NCBI GenBank assembly: GCA_008921705.1
Contig: VFFE01007079.1
Coordinates: forward strand, 377,473-441,472
Source: Burhinus oedicnemus
Taxonomy: Eukaryota; Chordata; Aves; Charadriiformes; Burhinidae
DNA: 64,000 nt
Direction of reading: 5' to 3'
Shown: positions 37,701-51,568 of the stretch, piece after piece
Layout of the letters: each line of letters begins with the position of its first letter
How positions within the stretch are numbered: position 1 is the stretch's first letter
Program-made: the position numbers and the translations under genes
Notes under the pieces: generated by a model
Seen by the model: only the letters and a program-made list of their open reading frames with translations
The model's database searches: none
What the model was told of the DNA's origin: nothing

Positions 37701-40700
37701 ATTAGTTAATTTATTGAAGAAAGTCAGTAGAGGAACTGATCACAGTCTAGAGTACTAACACAAGGATGGCCTCTAACAGTACACCCCTTATTCATACAGC
37801 CAACAAAAAGATAACAAGATCCAAGAACGTTTGAACCTAAAATGGAAATTGGATGCATATAGAATTTTTCATTCCCTGGAAAGGAATTTTTATGGAGCTT
37901 TTTTGTTTTGAAATAATATTTAATGGATATTTAGATTGTTCTAGCCATTACTTGTTCTTGCCCCAGTCAAAACCAATCCACTACCACCAGTAGTTCCTGC
38001 AGCCAGACATCACAAACAACAGTTATTGCTATGCATTTTTATCTAATTCACCAAGCAAAGTTAAATCCCTGCTATTTATTTTCCTGTTGGGAATAACCGT
38101 GTAGTGATAAGCCAGCTTAATATCAAAAAAGAAAAGTATACTTGGGATCGGGTTTCCCAAAACCATAAATTTTCTCCTAAATCTGTATTTCATAGTTTTG
38201 TATGTAAAACCAAATGCAAGTCAAGCTTTACGCAGTTTAAATGTTACAACGCTTAGATCCTACATAATGTGCAGTCTGATTCTTTTGGCTTTTCTCCATC
38301 ATCCAAGGTTTGACCTTCAAAAGCCATGTGATTAATGTAGAAAAAAAACCCCTGTGATGCAGCGAAGTCAACAGCTTGTTATAAAAGCTATTGTAGAGAG
38401 AGAAAAAAACAACACTGCATCATTAAGTTTAAGAGATGTGTTCTAGCAGCTTGGTATTTGATAGGATTTCCTACAGAAAATGCTTAGTACATGGCAACTT
38501 TTGAATATTTCAGTGTGTTGGTCCTTAAATGATTTAGCTACAATAGCTGTGGACTACAGATGCAGGAAACCCCAGCAGTTTAGGTAGGTTGCAACTACAT
38601 TCAGACACACAGCTAGTTAGGTTCTTATTTATACTCCATATGAAAGACTAAAGTACCAATGAAAGAGATTAAATTTCTAAGGTTGAAACAGCTGCCAAGG
38701 CTGCGATGCAGTTTCTGTTGCCTCTCGCAGTCCTGTGCTATAAAGGGATTAGAAAACTTACACACTCTTTGCAACAATGGAGACATTCTAGAAAATTACT
38801 GCAAAAACCAGTCATTGGACTTGCTTGGTGTTGCTACGAATATATAGGCAGTAGGAGGAAGCTGAAAATGGGCTGCTAAAGTGCTGCATCATGGGCCCTG
38901 AGATTTCTGTAAGAAGTTTTTAAATTCTGGTGAAAAAGGACTTCTGGATGATTTGCAGTATGCAGCTAATATCTACCAAAACCTTGGAAGAAATAGTTGC
39001 AATGATTTAACCAAACTGCTAATATTAAAAATACCGAAAACTCATTTACAGCACTTGTTTTATTTCAACAAGTAGTTGTTTACTTCAAAAGAAAGAAATC
39101 GCGAGTCAACAGAAGCTGTACTGAATGTTGCCTTTCTCTGGTCTTGAAGGGTTTCAGTTTGGACAAGCAAGTTGTCTACTGTGAAAAAAGAAATGCTTGC
39201 TTTTTTCCAAAACAACAAATAAAATAAATAAATAAAGAGTCAAGATACTTGTGCCACAGCCAACCTGTGAACCAGGCATCTTTGCTACCATTCACCATTT
39301 GGAGTGCATTGCCCTCATTCACTGGAAACACTCTGAGTCTTTATTGTTTTGATGTACTTTAAAATACTACAAAAAACATACAATTTCTGCATTTAAGAAG
39401 CAAAGACAAAGTTTTTCCTTACTGCCAAGATTTCTGAGAGCAACACTGGGTTGATAGACATATATGCTTTCTGACCCAAAGGGGAGGCAACGCGTAAACG
39501 AATAATGCGCGTACAGTGTTGAGCATACAGTGAATAGCAGAGACATACTCAGAGCAGGATCTACTCTGTTCTTTTTGCCTATCTTCTCACAGAAAAAGCA
39601 TCTGCTAATGTTTACCTCCAACACACTCTCCTATTTGCCCCTCATAAACGGCAACACTTGTGACAGTTATCTGAAGCCAAAAAACTGGTTTAATACCACT
39701 CTGCAGTCCACTAAATGGAAAGATTGGCATAGGGTGGAGCTTTTTTACCCTCCAAGAAGTTTACAAGCAGTAAATTATCATCCTTGCAGCACCCCAGTAA
39801 GAAAGTAACGACTGTTCTTCCTTGTTGCTCAGATAACAAGTAACAGGAGGGTAAAAACCTTTTCAGGAGAGCCTAGGTGTACGGTGTTCTCAGTTTAAGC
39901 TTAATTTTCAGGTAAGTCAACAAAATAGCTGCAAAAGATACGGTATAGAAAGCAGGGGGGTAAAAAGGAATCAAGCATTTATGCCAAGATCGAAAAGCAA
40001 AAAACCCACAAAAATTAAAGTTTTGGAAAGGAATGATCCCTTTTGAAATCATCTTCTGAAGGAGTTTTCAAAACACAGACGGACGGAGGTACTGCGGGAC
40101 TGAGCTGCTTCTGGCTGCCAGGCCTTACTACTCACTCTAATGGAGTAAAGGGATCAGGTCGAATATTGCAGATTAAACAAAACTAAAAATCGAATTTTCT
40201 ATGGAAACTAAAAATCATACTGTGCTGAACAGAGCTCTGCCATGTGCCGCAGCTGAGGCGTAAGAGTCTTTACCCACTGGAGGTGACAGAAGAACAGTAT
40301 TACTTGGTTGAAGATATGAGAGTTTACCTGTGGCAGCTTACCTAGGTTGTAGGTTTGACAAGTTGTCGTATAAAATAATGTCATAGCACAGTTATTAGGC
40401 ATTCCCATAGGTATTTGATAGCTTCATCTTTTTATATAATAAAGTAAAAAGAAAAAACTTGAATGTAGGTTGTCCCGTGGGCTTACTTTTGTTGAACAGG
40501 GTGGGAAGGAGGAGGGAGAGAGGAAGAAATCATATTCTGTAAAAAATGCCAACCCACTCATTTCTATTTTAAGCATAACTTCTGTAAAAAGAATCATCTG
40601 AGCACCAACTTGTATTTAATACAAGTTTCACGATTCAAAACCAGATTGATAAAATAGATTCAAAGTACATAATTTAATGAATTTCTACATCGCTATATGT

Positions 40701-41303
40701 CTTTGCCATGTAATTAGCTTTGATGTAAACTTGTTTTTATCACAAGTCTTCCCACCCCAGTAAGTGAACAGATGCATAAAGCACTTGCCTTTCTGACCAA
40801 CTCTAAATCAACTTTAGTGAGGGAGTGTCTGGACCTCAACTCTTGCCTCTAAAAGTGGTTTTATCCATTTTTCTCCAAGTGCACAAGAATATCCTCAAAA
40901 ACCACACTGCAAACAACTAAATCTAAAAATAGTCATTCCAGCCATAAAGAGACAATATTCTACTTGCTGGAAAAAACTAGTAATAAAATCATAACAGGCC
41001 GAATACCATAGATTTTGTTGTGGAAGCTTCACCTCATCACAGCAAAATACAAAGTCACAACAATACACAACACAGTTGAAGTCTTACCAAATATAAACTC
41101 AGCTATCACAAATAGATATAAACTACAGTACAAAAATAACAGGGACAATCTTGCAGAGAAAGGAAGACTGACAACACGGGGGTTTTTTATTCCCCCTTAC
41201 GTGTTCAAAATCTTAAGCAGAATGAGTAAGAGATGCTCCAAATTATACCCCAAAAATCTTTCCATTACAGAGTAAGTTAAAAAAACTGTATACCTCAGGG
41301 AAA
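31772..41303. other. long AT-rich stretch, no gene seen
   Basis: Nearly 10 kb holds no recognisable repeat or gene. Strong isolated donors at 34065/34066 (TGTCCAG/GTAAGG) and 39912/39913 (TTTCAG/GTAAGT) bound only short segments. A Leu/Val-rich minus-strand frame at 35400-35627 begins at GTG and is probably fortuitous. Confidence 0.6.
39216..39236. repeat. (AAAT)n microsatellite
   Basis: AAATAAAATAAATAAATAAA: about five AAAT-type units with one extra A. Too short to be informative beyond a polymorphic marker. Confidence 0.9.
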
Positions 41304-41340
41304 GGGGGGGGGGGGCGCAGAGAGAGAGAGAGAGACAGAC
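41304..41340. repeat. G12 run followed by (GA)n
   Basis: Twelve G residues at 41304-41315, then CGC and a (AG)8-type tract to about 41335. The + strand is entirely purine apart from the CGC. The G-run can form an intramolecular or bimolecular quadruplex, and the GA tract a triplex (H-DNA). It is a likely site of sequencing and replication slippage. Confidence 0.9.
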
Positions 41341-44300
41341 TGAAGTAAGGATCTTCATGACTCATGACATGCAGACACAGCTCACCAAATTTGAAATGGA
41401 GAATAATGCAAAATATAGAATAAAATTTATATGCCTTGACAACAGCAATAAGGAGAAGAGTATAGAAGAGCGTAGAAGGAAAGACGTGAGGGACATTACT
41501 GATATCTAGTCAGAGGAACACAGTAGGACTAACCTCCAGATCGATTCCTTAAACTCTAGTTATCTTTTGTTGACAGGCTGGGGTGCAGGGAATAGGAGGG
41601 TGCAGAGCATAAACGAACATCGGGTGAAATGTTTTAATGAAGGTAAAACTTTTAAATGAATACCACGGATCTAGCCTTCAAAATGCTGAGGGAGGGATTT
41701 TTTCATTACAAAACTGTTTTTTCTGCATCAAGCGTTTTACTTCATTAAAGTATCCATAAAAGAATGATATACATGTAACTTTATAGTCCCACAAAATAAA
41801 AAAATAATACATGTATTGCTTAGAAAGATAATATCACTAATAATCCTCTCATTGAGACTGATGAAGATGAGGACTTTACAATGGATATGACCTGAAGCTA
41901 AAATACAGGATTAAAAATAAAATATAGAACAAGCTTTATTTTTAATTAATTCACACACCACCCCCATTCAATTGATGTATGTGGGAGAGCTGCATTAAGC
42001 CTACAATGTTCTTACCCAGAAAAGAGTCAGACCTTAAAAAGTGTTTCTCTTAAGTAGGTAGGTAGGACAGTATATTACTAAAAGTTGAGAGGACCTGCTC
42101 TATTTTAGGCATACTCACACTAAACCTCTCTCTTAAACAAAAATAAGAACACACATACATATGACTGTCTGGTCATTTCTTTGAAACAAAGAAAACAACT
42201 ATGGATAGCAATGCATGTGAAAAATTGCATTGTCATACTCACCTAAAACAGACTCAGACCTACTATTCAAAACAATTTAAAAAAATTCAGTGTAAACTTG
42301 CACATAAGTTCCTAGTGTTAGTCTCTCATATAGAGATTGAGTATGAGTAAAATGCAAGATTAAGCCTCGGAATCTCTGCCTATGCAGAAAAAAGTTACAA
42401 TTTACTTAAAACTTCACATCCTTAAATAACTGTAATCAAGCCTAAAAAAATCACATCATATAAAATTACAGCATAGCTGCTATTCATTTAGAATAGGCAA
42501 GAATGGTGAGTGACTTGTTCTAGATGAAGAAGGCTAGATGAAGACTCAACCATAGATTTTTATTTTTGGGGACTTTCTTCTATGAACTTTTGCAGTCTTC
42601 CTTCAATCTATGTAAACTTTTGTTATTCACAATGGCTGGATGATGCATTAACAACTGTTTTTCCACAGTTTAACCAGAGCAACCAGGCTTTCCAGTCCTG
42701 AGATGGACTATCCCAAATCCTCAGTGGAGCTGCTGCTTCTGTAGACCAGATGGACACACATGACTTGCAGTGATCAGACCAGAGACACAGGGTCTATAGC
42801 TCACAGGATCTACCTTGCTTTCTTGAATTCATCTTGAAAGGTTTGGCAAAGTCTTACTAAATTGTTAAAGAACTGGCCCATCAACCAAAATGGTAACTGT
42901 ATTACAGGTCTGATGAAAGTGATCCACAGGAATAACCTCTAACACATGGGGGTGACTTCTGAGACCGTTAAGAGTGAGAGGTAACTGAGAAAACTGATAC
43001 CGGAAGCAGCTATCTCCACAGGCCATACTGGGTCATTCCTGATTAGTGAAAGCTCCCCAGTCAAACACACCTAAATGAGATGTCATTACCATGTTATTTT
43101 TGGAGTAGAAAGGAAAATCATAGGGTAATACTAAAATATTTATGGAAGAAAGAAAAACAAACCTTCTTACCTCACATCATGTGAATTGCAAGCTAACCAC
43201 AAGAACAATGGGTCATCTTCAGATGTTGATGCTTGCACTCTACCAACCCCTAATTGCGTATCAGATAAACAGAATACTTTCCCTTAGTTTATCTTCAGTA
43301 AGTATACTTTCAAATGAGACAGTGGGCCACATCCTACCCCATTAAACTTTACGAGTTTAACCAATTTCAGCAAAAGGGAACAGGGAGGAAAAATAAGGTA
43401 TGGAGATACATCCTGTCATTTGAGATCCCATTTTTATTATAGCAGAGTACTTCAAAGGACAGCTCAGGCACTGAGGCAAATCCTAACATCTCTGCATCTG
43501 AGTCTGGCGCATCATATTAAACAAAAAGTGCACAGATAGCCATGCTTTTGTAAAATTACAGATCAAAATTTAAAACATTTGCAGAAGGAGAAGCAGAGGC
43601 AAATACATGAGGAACTGGGGGAGCCAGGGCAGAAACTGGCCCCAAGCCACAGTCAAGATTTTTCTTACTTTAAAGCAGAGGAAACAAGTGGGATGATAGA
43701 AGCACGATCTGTTGCTGGCAGCAGCATCTGTGCAGACTACTGTGGGTTACACTGGTCTGCCTGGCTACCACGTCTGAGTGCATGAATCAGAAGCTCTCTC
43801 TCAGGATTAAATCATTTCCAGTAATAAATTCTGTTTTCTAATTTTCAAACAGTGTGATACTAGAGCTTGGGCCAACAAACCATCACAGTCACAGCATGGC
43901 CTTTGCTGCTGGCACTGCAGCAGAAAGCAACAGCAGTGACACAAATGACATTGGGAGCAGCATTAGCAGTACAGATTTATTTTGTGGAATTGGTCAGCTA
44001 ATATCTACTGTTCTAGAGCGTCAGTGGGCCTGAGGTCCATGGTGTAGATGGAAAGAAGTTGCCTATGGATGCAGCACTTGGTCTTTTACCAGAGCGAAAG
44101 TTTGTTAGTGGATAGTAGCAACTAGATGGTAACAAAAAGTTTGTAGTCTCTGGAGTAAAATCACGTTTCTCAAGCTTTTATAATGCAAAAACCTATCACA
44201 ACTTGTTGTGGGAGAGGAAGAAGTCATCCACAGACTCTCTGTATATCATAACCACAAATGTCTTTACATTATAAAAGGAAAAAGTGTACAAACTCCTGAA

Positions 44301-44659
44301 AGTGTATGTTTTATTTTCTGCGATTTTGTGTGGATGTAATATTTTCTCTCCCTCTGTGTTGTTTTTCCATTAGTTTTGTAGATACCTGCTGATATTTTAT
44401 AGACCACTGGCTGAGAAACTCAAGAGATGGGTCCAGGCAGATTTAGAGACTGTGTGGTTGCTCCTTCTAGTCCTACAATACATGAATTGAATGCTTCTTA
44501 ACAACCCACACAGTAATTTTGATGGCAAACTTAGGAGAAATACTGGGCAGATTTTTCATCCAGTTTTGCATGCCAAACCTGTTGCAGGCATTTTTTTTTT
44601 TCCCCTTTTTTGGGGGGGGTTATAAATTGACATTTTAAATTTAAAAATGCCTCCCATAA
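41341..44659. other. AT-rich DNA, no gene seen
   Basis: A 12-base perfect AT-only inverted repeat (41910-41921 with 41935-41946) is low complexity. No coding or repeat family is recognised. Confidence 0.6.
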
Positions 44660-44972
44660 ATCATAAAATGATAGAATGGTTAGAGTTGGAAGGGACCTTA
44701 AAGATCATCTAGTTCCAACCCCCCTGCCATGGGTGGGGACACCTCCCACTAGACCAGGTTGCTCAAAGCCCCATCCAGCCTGACCTTGAACACCTGCAGG
44801 GATGGGGCATCCACAGCTTCCCTGGGCAACCTGTGCCAGTGCCTCACCACCCTCACACTAAAGAATTTCCTCCTAATGTCTAATCTAAATCTACCCTCTT
44901 TCAGTTTAAAACCGTTACCCCTCACTTTATCACTACAGTCCCTGATAAAGAGTCCCTCTTCATTTTTCCTAA
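44660..44972 (-). mobile_element. CR1 LINE 3' end fragment
   Basis: A minus-strand CR1 3' end. On the + strand it starts with TCATAAAATGATAGAATGG, the reverse complement of the CR1 terminal repeat unit. The unit GTTGGAAGGGACC follows, then the codons for the last roughly 80 residues of ORF2 read on the minus strand. About 310 bases remain, so it is a severe 5' truncation. It differs clearly from the 57 kb copy in its 3' UTR and coding end, which implies a different CR1 subfamily and insertion time. Open frames on the + strand across it are shadows. Confidence 0.93.
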
Positions 44973-47900
44973 TATAAGAAGAAAAAAAAACTGGTCAGAT
45001 GTATCCCCTGCTCTTGTCATTTCCTTCAACCTCAGGAATTTGGTTTACAGTTTAAAAAAAACCCACATGTCTTATGGGTTCTAGTGTTTAATGTTGATAT
45101 ATTTGCTGGTTGGCTAGAGGTTCCCTTGCAGCAGATGTCATTTTCGATGCTTCAAATTGCTGGATTCTTACCCTTCGGTAGCAAGGCCACACTTACTAGA
45201 AAAATCATAACCTTTACATCAGTCACAGTGGCACTGTAGGGCCAGGATCCAGCAAATCATGGTTATGAAAAATATACTCAGGTCTGTCAGTCCACAGACT
45301 GGGAGAGATGAGCTCCAAGTCACCCACCCACAGGCGTAACTTCACCCCTTGCAAAGACATTTCAGCCTCAAGAGATCAAAATGCAGAGCTTGCAACAGAC
45401 TGAAATTGAAACTTCAGGCTTCCCAGAGAACAGTTCCTATTTTTACAAGTAAATTACATAAATTTCCCCTCAAGTTTTGCTACTCAGTAATTCAACTTGA
45501 AAAACAATATTATTATTGCCACACGGTATCTAGGAGAAAAGGTAGACAATTTGCATCAGGAGTACATGCTTTCTTCCTCTAAAAATCATCATTTTCAGGT
45601 TTGATTTTTATTTGCAGGCCTATTTGTGTCACACTGGAGATCGCTTTGTAATGAGAAAATGACTTTGCTAGTATGACAAAGCCCTGTGCTGTATTTTGTG
45701 ATCAAAGGCATTTTAAGAGAAGAGGAAAAGTTTCTGTGCATACATATTGGCAAGTGGTACCTGATGCTGCTGTTGGACTCCTTTGCTGTAGATTAATGTG
45801 TTGATGTTAAGCTCCTTCAGCTAAACCTGTTCCCTACCAGCCATCAGTAACTACCAAGTTTCAAGACAGAAGCTTTTGCCTCACTGATTTAAAAGCAGGC
45901 ATTTGGCTTTGTCAGCCAAAATGAACCACAACACTCAGCAGTGAACAGATTATACCTAAATGTCAAATCTCTGTTATTAAAAGTTACCACGTAACACCAG
46001 CTTCTATGACCACAGGGTTTACTGAAATTTACACCACCACTCAGTATTTACAGGTGGCCAGAGATGTGCAAAGCACGGAGCCAAAGTCCTTGCCCTACAA
46101 GAACATGTTTGTTTAGCATTTTTATATATCCATTCCTTTTTCATTTTGGAAAGCTGGAAAACATGACCCTACCAGGAGGCAATAGGTGGCAGAGAAGGTA
46201 ATGAATTTCAGATGTAGCCTGCAGTGGGAGGGAGGAACCCATTTCTTCTAGCTCCATCCATTATGGACCACATCTTATGGTTTGAGCCTGATGAGTTCAC
46301 TATCTGAAGGCTGGTTTTGCTCAAGAATACGTTCCTAATTTTTGCTTCCCTTCTAAGTCTTTTTGAAGGCAAATCAAATGAGTCATAAGCTCAGATCAAG
46401 GTAGGTATACATTTACCACTGTGTGGAGAGAAGAAAAGATCACAAGAAAAGACAAGGACAAAACATAATCCTTGCTGATAACATAAAAAGAAAGTACTCT
46501 GAGACAAATCAGTTGTTTTGACAATAACCACCACCAAAAGAAGCCAAATGTGTGTTTCATTCATTTATTGCAAAATAAAGCCTAGCCATTTCACACGAAT
46601 CTAATCAAGCAAAGAGACAGATCAGCTTTTAGCTACATATTTAGCTATGATGTTGGTGGCAGTCTCTACTACATGCGTGACTGTAATAAACACATGAGAA
46701 TAAAAATAGCTGTCTTACATATATTCATACCTATTGTCTCATTTTGAAACCCTGGAGGAAAAATACGAGTTGTCATCTCCTTTTTTTTTCCCCATAAGTC
46801 AAATGGCTTTGAATCAGTAGTGAATGCCAGAATTAACAGCTCTGGATTAGCCCAAAGATACGAATAAACTCAATGCTAATGTTACAAGCCACAGCTTACA
46901 AAACAGATACAGAAGACACCTCATTCCCACTAGCAAAGTGTGCCTTAAAAGCACAAAGTGAGTCTGAGGGATTTTAATTAAGAGTAGCTCCTATAGATTC
47001 CACAGAAAAAAAAAAAGCAGGTTGACCAAAGAAATTACTATGTAACTTACCAAAGCAATACGACTTCCTATCTTTGACATATTACTTACACACAAGAACA
47101 TAAAATGATTTTAACTTTAAGCTATTGTATTTCAAGGAACTTTACCTGACAAGTAAGATTGTTTAAAAGCAGCTTTTTGAGTTCCTCAAGTCAGTTTTTC
47201 ACCAATGCCTAATTAGGCCAGTTGCTTCAGAGCAAGTCTGAACTTACATCTCTTTTTTGTATTTTAAGATCAGTAAAGTTTTTAGTCTGTTGCAGTTAGC
47301 ATTCACATAGCTAACTCTAACACAAAACCAGGTATTTTCTCCAAGAGTCGCTAATAAGATACAAGTTTGTTTTGTCTTGTTTTAAGAAATACTAGTTGAT
47401 CCACTTTGCACACTAAGTGGGATACTTGCAAGCACACAGCTACTTACCATTCCTGTACAAAGTGATGTAACGATGGAGTGCACAAGCTAAAGCATACTTT
47501 GGAAGAGGTGACGGTCATGTCACCATACAAGCAGCAATAAATTATCTCACTTATATGGCTCAACAGACCAGTGCTAGCAAGGTTATTTATTTCTGGGCAG
47601 TTAATCCTGAGACTTTTTACTACATAGTGACTATTAAATTCATCAGTAGGTTACCATAAAACTATGTTACAAGGTAGAACAAATTTAAGAATCTGCTTGC
47701 TTTCTGTCATACACAGATACAACCATTTATAGCAAAACAAATTTATAACAAAAATTTAACCAACTGGGCATTTATAGTAAAAGAAATTCAGGTTTGGTCG
47801 TAAATTTGGGGCTTTTGTTTCACATGGGGCACATAATTCACATGGTTTACTAAAGCTATAGGAATTAAGCTAGTAGTTTGGGGGGGGGGTTCCTTTTGAA

Positions 47901-50827
47901 AATAAATAGGGTTTTTTCTCACTTGGATAACTTAATAATTCCTTTAAGAATTTGTTTATGCAGTAGTACGCTGCAACTTGTGACTGAGTGCACAAACACT
48001 ACGTAAAAGTGTTAAGCAATAGTGTTGTTATGAGTGGAAAAAAATCCCTGAACTCTTCTTCAGAGGAGTATCACTATGACTCCTTGGCGTCCTAATTCAG
48101 AGCTATGAAGCGCTGGCTTCACAAAGCAGAGTGTTAAACTGTTAATCTATTTTGGAAGATACCATTCCATATTTACTAGACCCAGGTCCAACTAGGAAAT
48201 TACTTCAGAGTGTACTTAAAGTGACACGATTAAAGCAAGCAGTTTCACAAGCAGCAGAATTGATGAAAACTGGTTTCTTACAGGCTCATATCTCATGGCT
48301 AGATTCTTAAGGGTCTAATGCAGAGCAAGACTGAACTGATGCTTTCTCAAATTGGTTGCTCTCTCTCGATATTCTAAAGTACAATATAATGTGAACCCAT
48401 GGTTGATAAAGTCTTCCTCCTCTACCAATCCACCTACATTTATCTAATCTGTAGGATAGATTTAAAACTCTTCTGAGGTTTGGCTGAAATTGTTTGACGT
48501 GTAAAAAAGGTAAAGGTGGGGTGGTTGTTCATTGCAGTAGAAGGTCACCAACAAGACTCCTGCTTCCTGAAGGAGTTTGGGTATATCACTCATTTGAGCC
48601 CAAATTCTCCAAGGAAACTAGCCATTCACTGCCAATTAACTTCCCCGATTCCCAGGTCCCCAGCACATTAGATGTACTGTCTATGTAATGACATCAGATA
48701 CACTGAAGAAATATCCAATTATTACAGCAATGAATCTATTGTTTCAGCACTTCACAGGCTATTTATATTCATTCAGTGACAACCAGACCTATCAGCTACT
48801 GTATGAGTTACACCAGTGTCACAAGATCTGGCCTTCTGTTGAAGCCAGATTTCCCCTATGCTTGAGCCTCAAAAAGTTCAATTACATGGGCTTTATGCAG
48901 GTGACTCTCAGATGTGGATGTGCATCAGGGAGCTGACATAGATGAAATGATTTCTTTTCTTTACTCCCACATTGAAAATGTTCCTTTTCTTAGGGACTAA
49001 TATAAAAGTTAAGTTTTGATTCCTTGGTCAAAAGAGGCAGATAAGACATATTCTTGATCTTCAAAAACCTCTGGAAGTTTGCTGTAGATTTCTATAAATA
49101 TTTTAGCAAAGAAGTGATGCTTCTTGCCCCTTTTCTTTTTAATGTAAGGACTTGCTCAGATTAAACACCTTGTGGAAGCCTATTTTGCCTATATGTAGTC
49201 AATTTTGCATAGTGTTACAAAAAAGGCTTTAATTTCATTTAACACTGCTTTTTAAGATAGTATTCTTGCATTTCCATGTACAACAGGTGTGTCAGTCACC
49301 TCATCACAACCACATTTACCACTAAAATAAAAAAAGGGCAAACCATACACTTATATCAGTTAGTCTTAGTCTTACTACTGCTTCAGCCGAAACACTGTAG
49401 CCTTGCAAAAAATCAGAGAGATTATTTCATAGCTATTTCTTGGTGCTTCAAGCTGACTTTCACAACTAAAATGACCCAAAGATCTGCAGGCATACATCAG
49501 CTTTGCAAAAATTAATCATCCCTGCACAAACAATACACTCAGGTGGAGGAATCAAGAACCTGAACAGGACACTTCATGAAAATAAACCTGGGCAGTTCAT
49601 GAGAGGACCGCTTAGAACAACTGGGAAAGCAGAATTCAGATGTGGACCACACAGGGCCACACAATTTTCCATTCAAAGGGTAAAGTAAGCAAAAGAACAA
49701 TTTCATTACAAAGGGATAACCAAGCACAGTATAAACGTTAATGTAGTTGAAGGGAAAAATCTCACCCATGAAGCTTTCTCCCCAGATTTTGAGGCCTGGA
49801 GGCAGCAGCTAACATTCTTTGGTATTGATCTAAATCACCTGGAGAGTAACCCCAAATTCATGAGTTCACTCTCATGACCTACCACTATGGAAGGAATCCT
49901 AGTTAAGAGCAGTTCAAGGTTTTCTTTGCAATCCGTCATGAACATGGCACATTTCCTACTGCATGATGAACCATTGCCACAGGCCCTAATTTATTGACAT
50001 GAGTTCATATTTGTCTTTGAATTCAAAGCCAGCAAATTTTAGTATTTTCAGTGTTGTCTCTGCAAGGAAGAGAAAAGAAACTGGACATGCCTTGTACAGA
50101 AGCTTCCCTAGCAAATTTACAGGAATTACTGCTATTAAAGTACGATTTCACACTGATGTGTCCAAAACAGTCCAATTCCATGTTTGCTACAGTTCTGAAA
50201 GGCAAAGAAATCAATTTTATTGATTTCTGAGCTCACAATGTCTCTGTAAAATTCTGTCACAGTTTGGCATTTAGCTGTGAAAGATATGTTGCTATTTTAA
50301 GCAATTTTTCATTGGAACCGGTTCTGGACTGTCACTTTTTCATAGGGACAGTGGCTGTAGAAGGACTGTGACTCTATCAGTCAAGTGCTACCCACAGCTT
50401 ACAAAGTTGGCTATGGACACCCTCCCCTTTCCCATTTTGCTATTCCTTTCCTATTAACTTTTACTGCTATTTCGCCTACAGTAACAGGAACAAAACAAGT
50501 CCAGACAGTTGACCAGGAAGGAGCGTAAAGGCTCTTTTTGTTGGCAACATTTTCCCCATTCATATTCTATTACATATTACCTCATTCAGGCTTAAAGGAA
50601 GGCTTCGTTGGTCATATCCTCCACATGGTTTGAGACAAAGACAATCTAAAGAAAACTTGCACATTTTATTCTAATCTTAGATGGGTTCATATCTTTCCCC
50701 TCCAAAATAAGAAGTCTCCTTGCTACTCTAAAATCCTTATGGAATATCTTCCTTCTCTCTTTTGAATTTTTTTCTTAGAAGAAAAAAATACAATTGTTTC
50801 AAAAACAACTTTTAAAATCTATTTTAG
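44973..50827. other. AT-rich DNA, no supported gene
   Basis: A minus-strand 39-base segment (47451-47489) has a strong acceptor (CAAAGTATGCTTTAG) and donor (GAATG/GTAAGT) and is open in all frames. One frame reads CALHRYITLYRN. It is too short to call. G10 run at 47.88 kb. Confidence 0.5.
47880..47889 (+). repeat. G10 run
   Basis: Ten consecutive G residues in an AT-rich background. A similar but shorter G8 run occurs near 44611-44618 just outside the 44.66 kb CR1 fragment. Confidence 0.9.
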
Positions 50828-50885
50828 CACTTCAAGGAAATTAAGGAAGATGAAACTTCAGGAGTGGATATTTCCCCACCAACAG
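50828..50885 (+). CDS. candidate internal exon B (+ strand set)
   Basis: A 58-base segment is bounded by TCTATTTTAG on the 5' side and the donor CAACAG/GTAAAA. In phase 0 it reads HFKEIKEDETSGVDISPPT plus one base (leaves in phase 1). It is purine-rich and strongly charged, as in real exons with splicing enhancers. It follows candidate exon A in frame, and its final G plus CT of candidate exon C makes an Ala codon. A second upstream acceptor with a better pyrimidine tract (TTTTTTTCTTAG ending 50778) gives a longer segment with only one open frame, EKNTIVSKTTFKIYF..., which is an alternative. Identity unknown. Confidence 0.25.
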
Positions 50886-51568
50886 GTAAAAACAACTGGC
50901 AAATGCTAAACTTCAGTGTATTTTTCAAGGGTTTCAAAAAGAAAGAACTACAGAGAGCCTCATGAATACCTGTCTTAGAATACAATACTTACTAATTAAA
51001 TGAAATTCCCATAAAAACTTTGTATCCCATACTTACGAAAAATTAAAGTCACTTAGCAGTCTCATTTTTACAGTGAAAATCTGCTGTCACTGGACATGTC
51101 TGGCACACAGCAACTTAATCTGTTTGCTAATGCCAGTCCCATAGAGAACTTTGAGCATATGGTCAGAGATCTTAAATTAGATTCTGTCTTCAACCAAAAG
51201 CCACTGTGGAAGGTAAAGCACAAATGACTGAGATCATAAAGACCTGTGTTTGCTGAGCAGCTAAGCCGATGACTAACACCGTGCTGAACCATCTCTCAAA
51301 TATTCAACTGCCAGACACAACAGCCAAAATCTCAACTTGATCAAAGGCAACTGTGATTTACTATTGACTGCAACAACAGGACCTGGCTTCTCCCAAAGAC
51401 TTGCTGCTTCTTCCCTACTGGGCACCAATTTGAAGCCCAGGGCAGGAGGAATACATGTCAGCACAAACCACAGATATCTGTGATATGCACTGAGAATTAT
51501 TATTTCAGTTACTGTCTGTTAGTATTTTAAGCTCAAATGCCATATTGTAACTGCTTACAACATCAGCC

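Noticed and set aside
41910..41946. Perfect 12-base inverted repeat
   Set aside because: Made only of A and T in AT-rich DNA, so it is expected by chance.
42480..42560. MIR-like string around GGTGAGTGACTTGTTCTAGA
   Set aside because: Only one short block resembles the SINE; no box A or box B region follows.
44759..44977. 72-codon + strand Leu/Ser-rich frame
   Set aside because: Antisense shadow of the CR1 3' end.
51074..51213. Exon-like + strand segment (acceptor CATTTTTACAG, donor GGAAG/GTAAAG) with one open frame reading ENLLSLDMSGTQQLNLFANA
   Set aside because: Protein-like and well bounded, but its phase does not fit candidate exon B only 190 bases upstream; in that phase it meets a TAG. 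Kept out as a likely pseudo-exon, though it deserves inclusion in any homology search.
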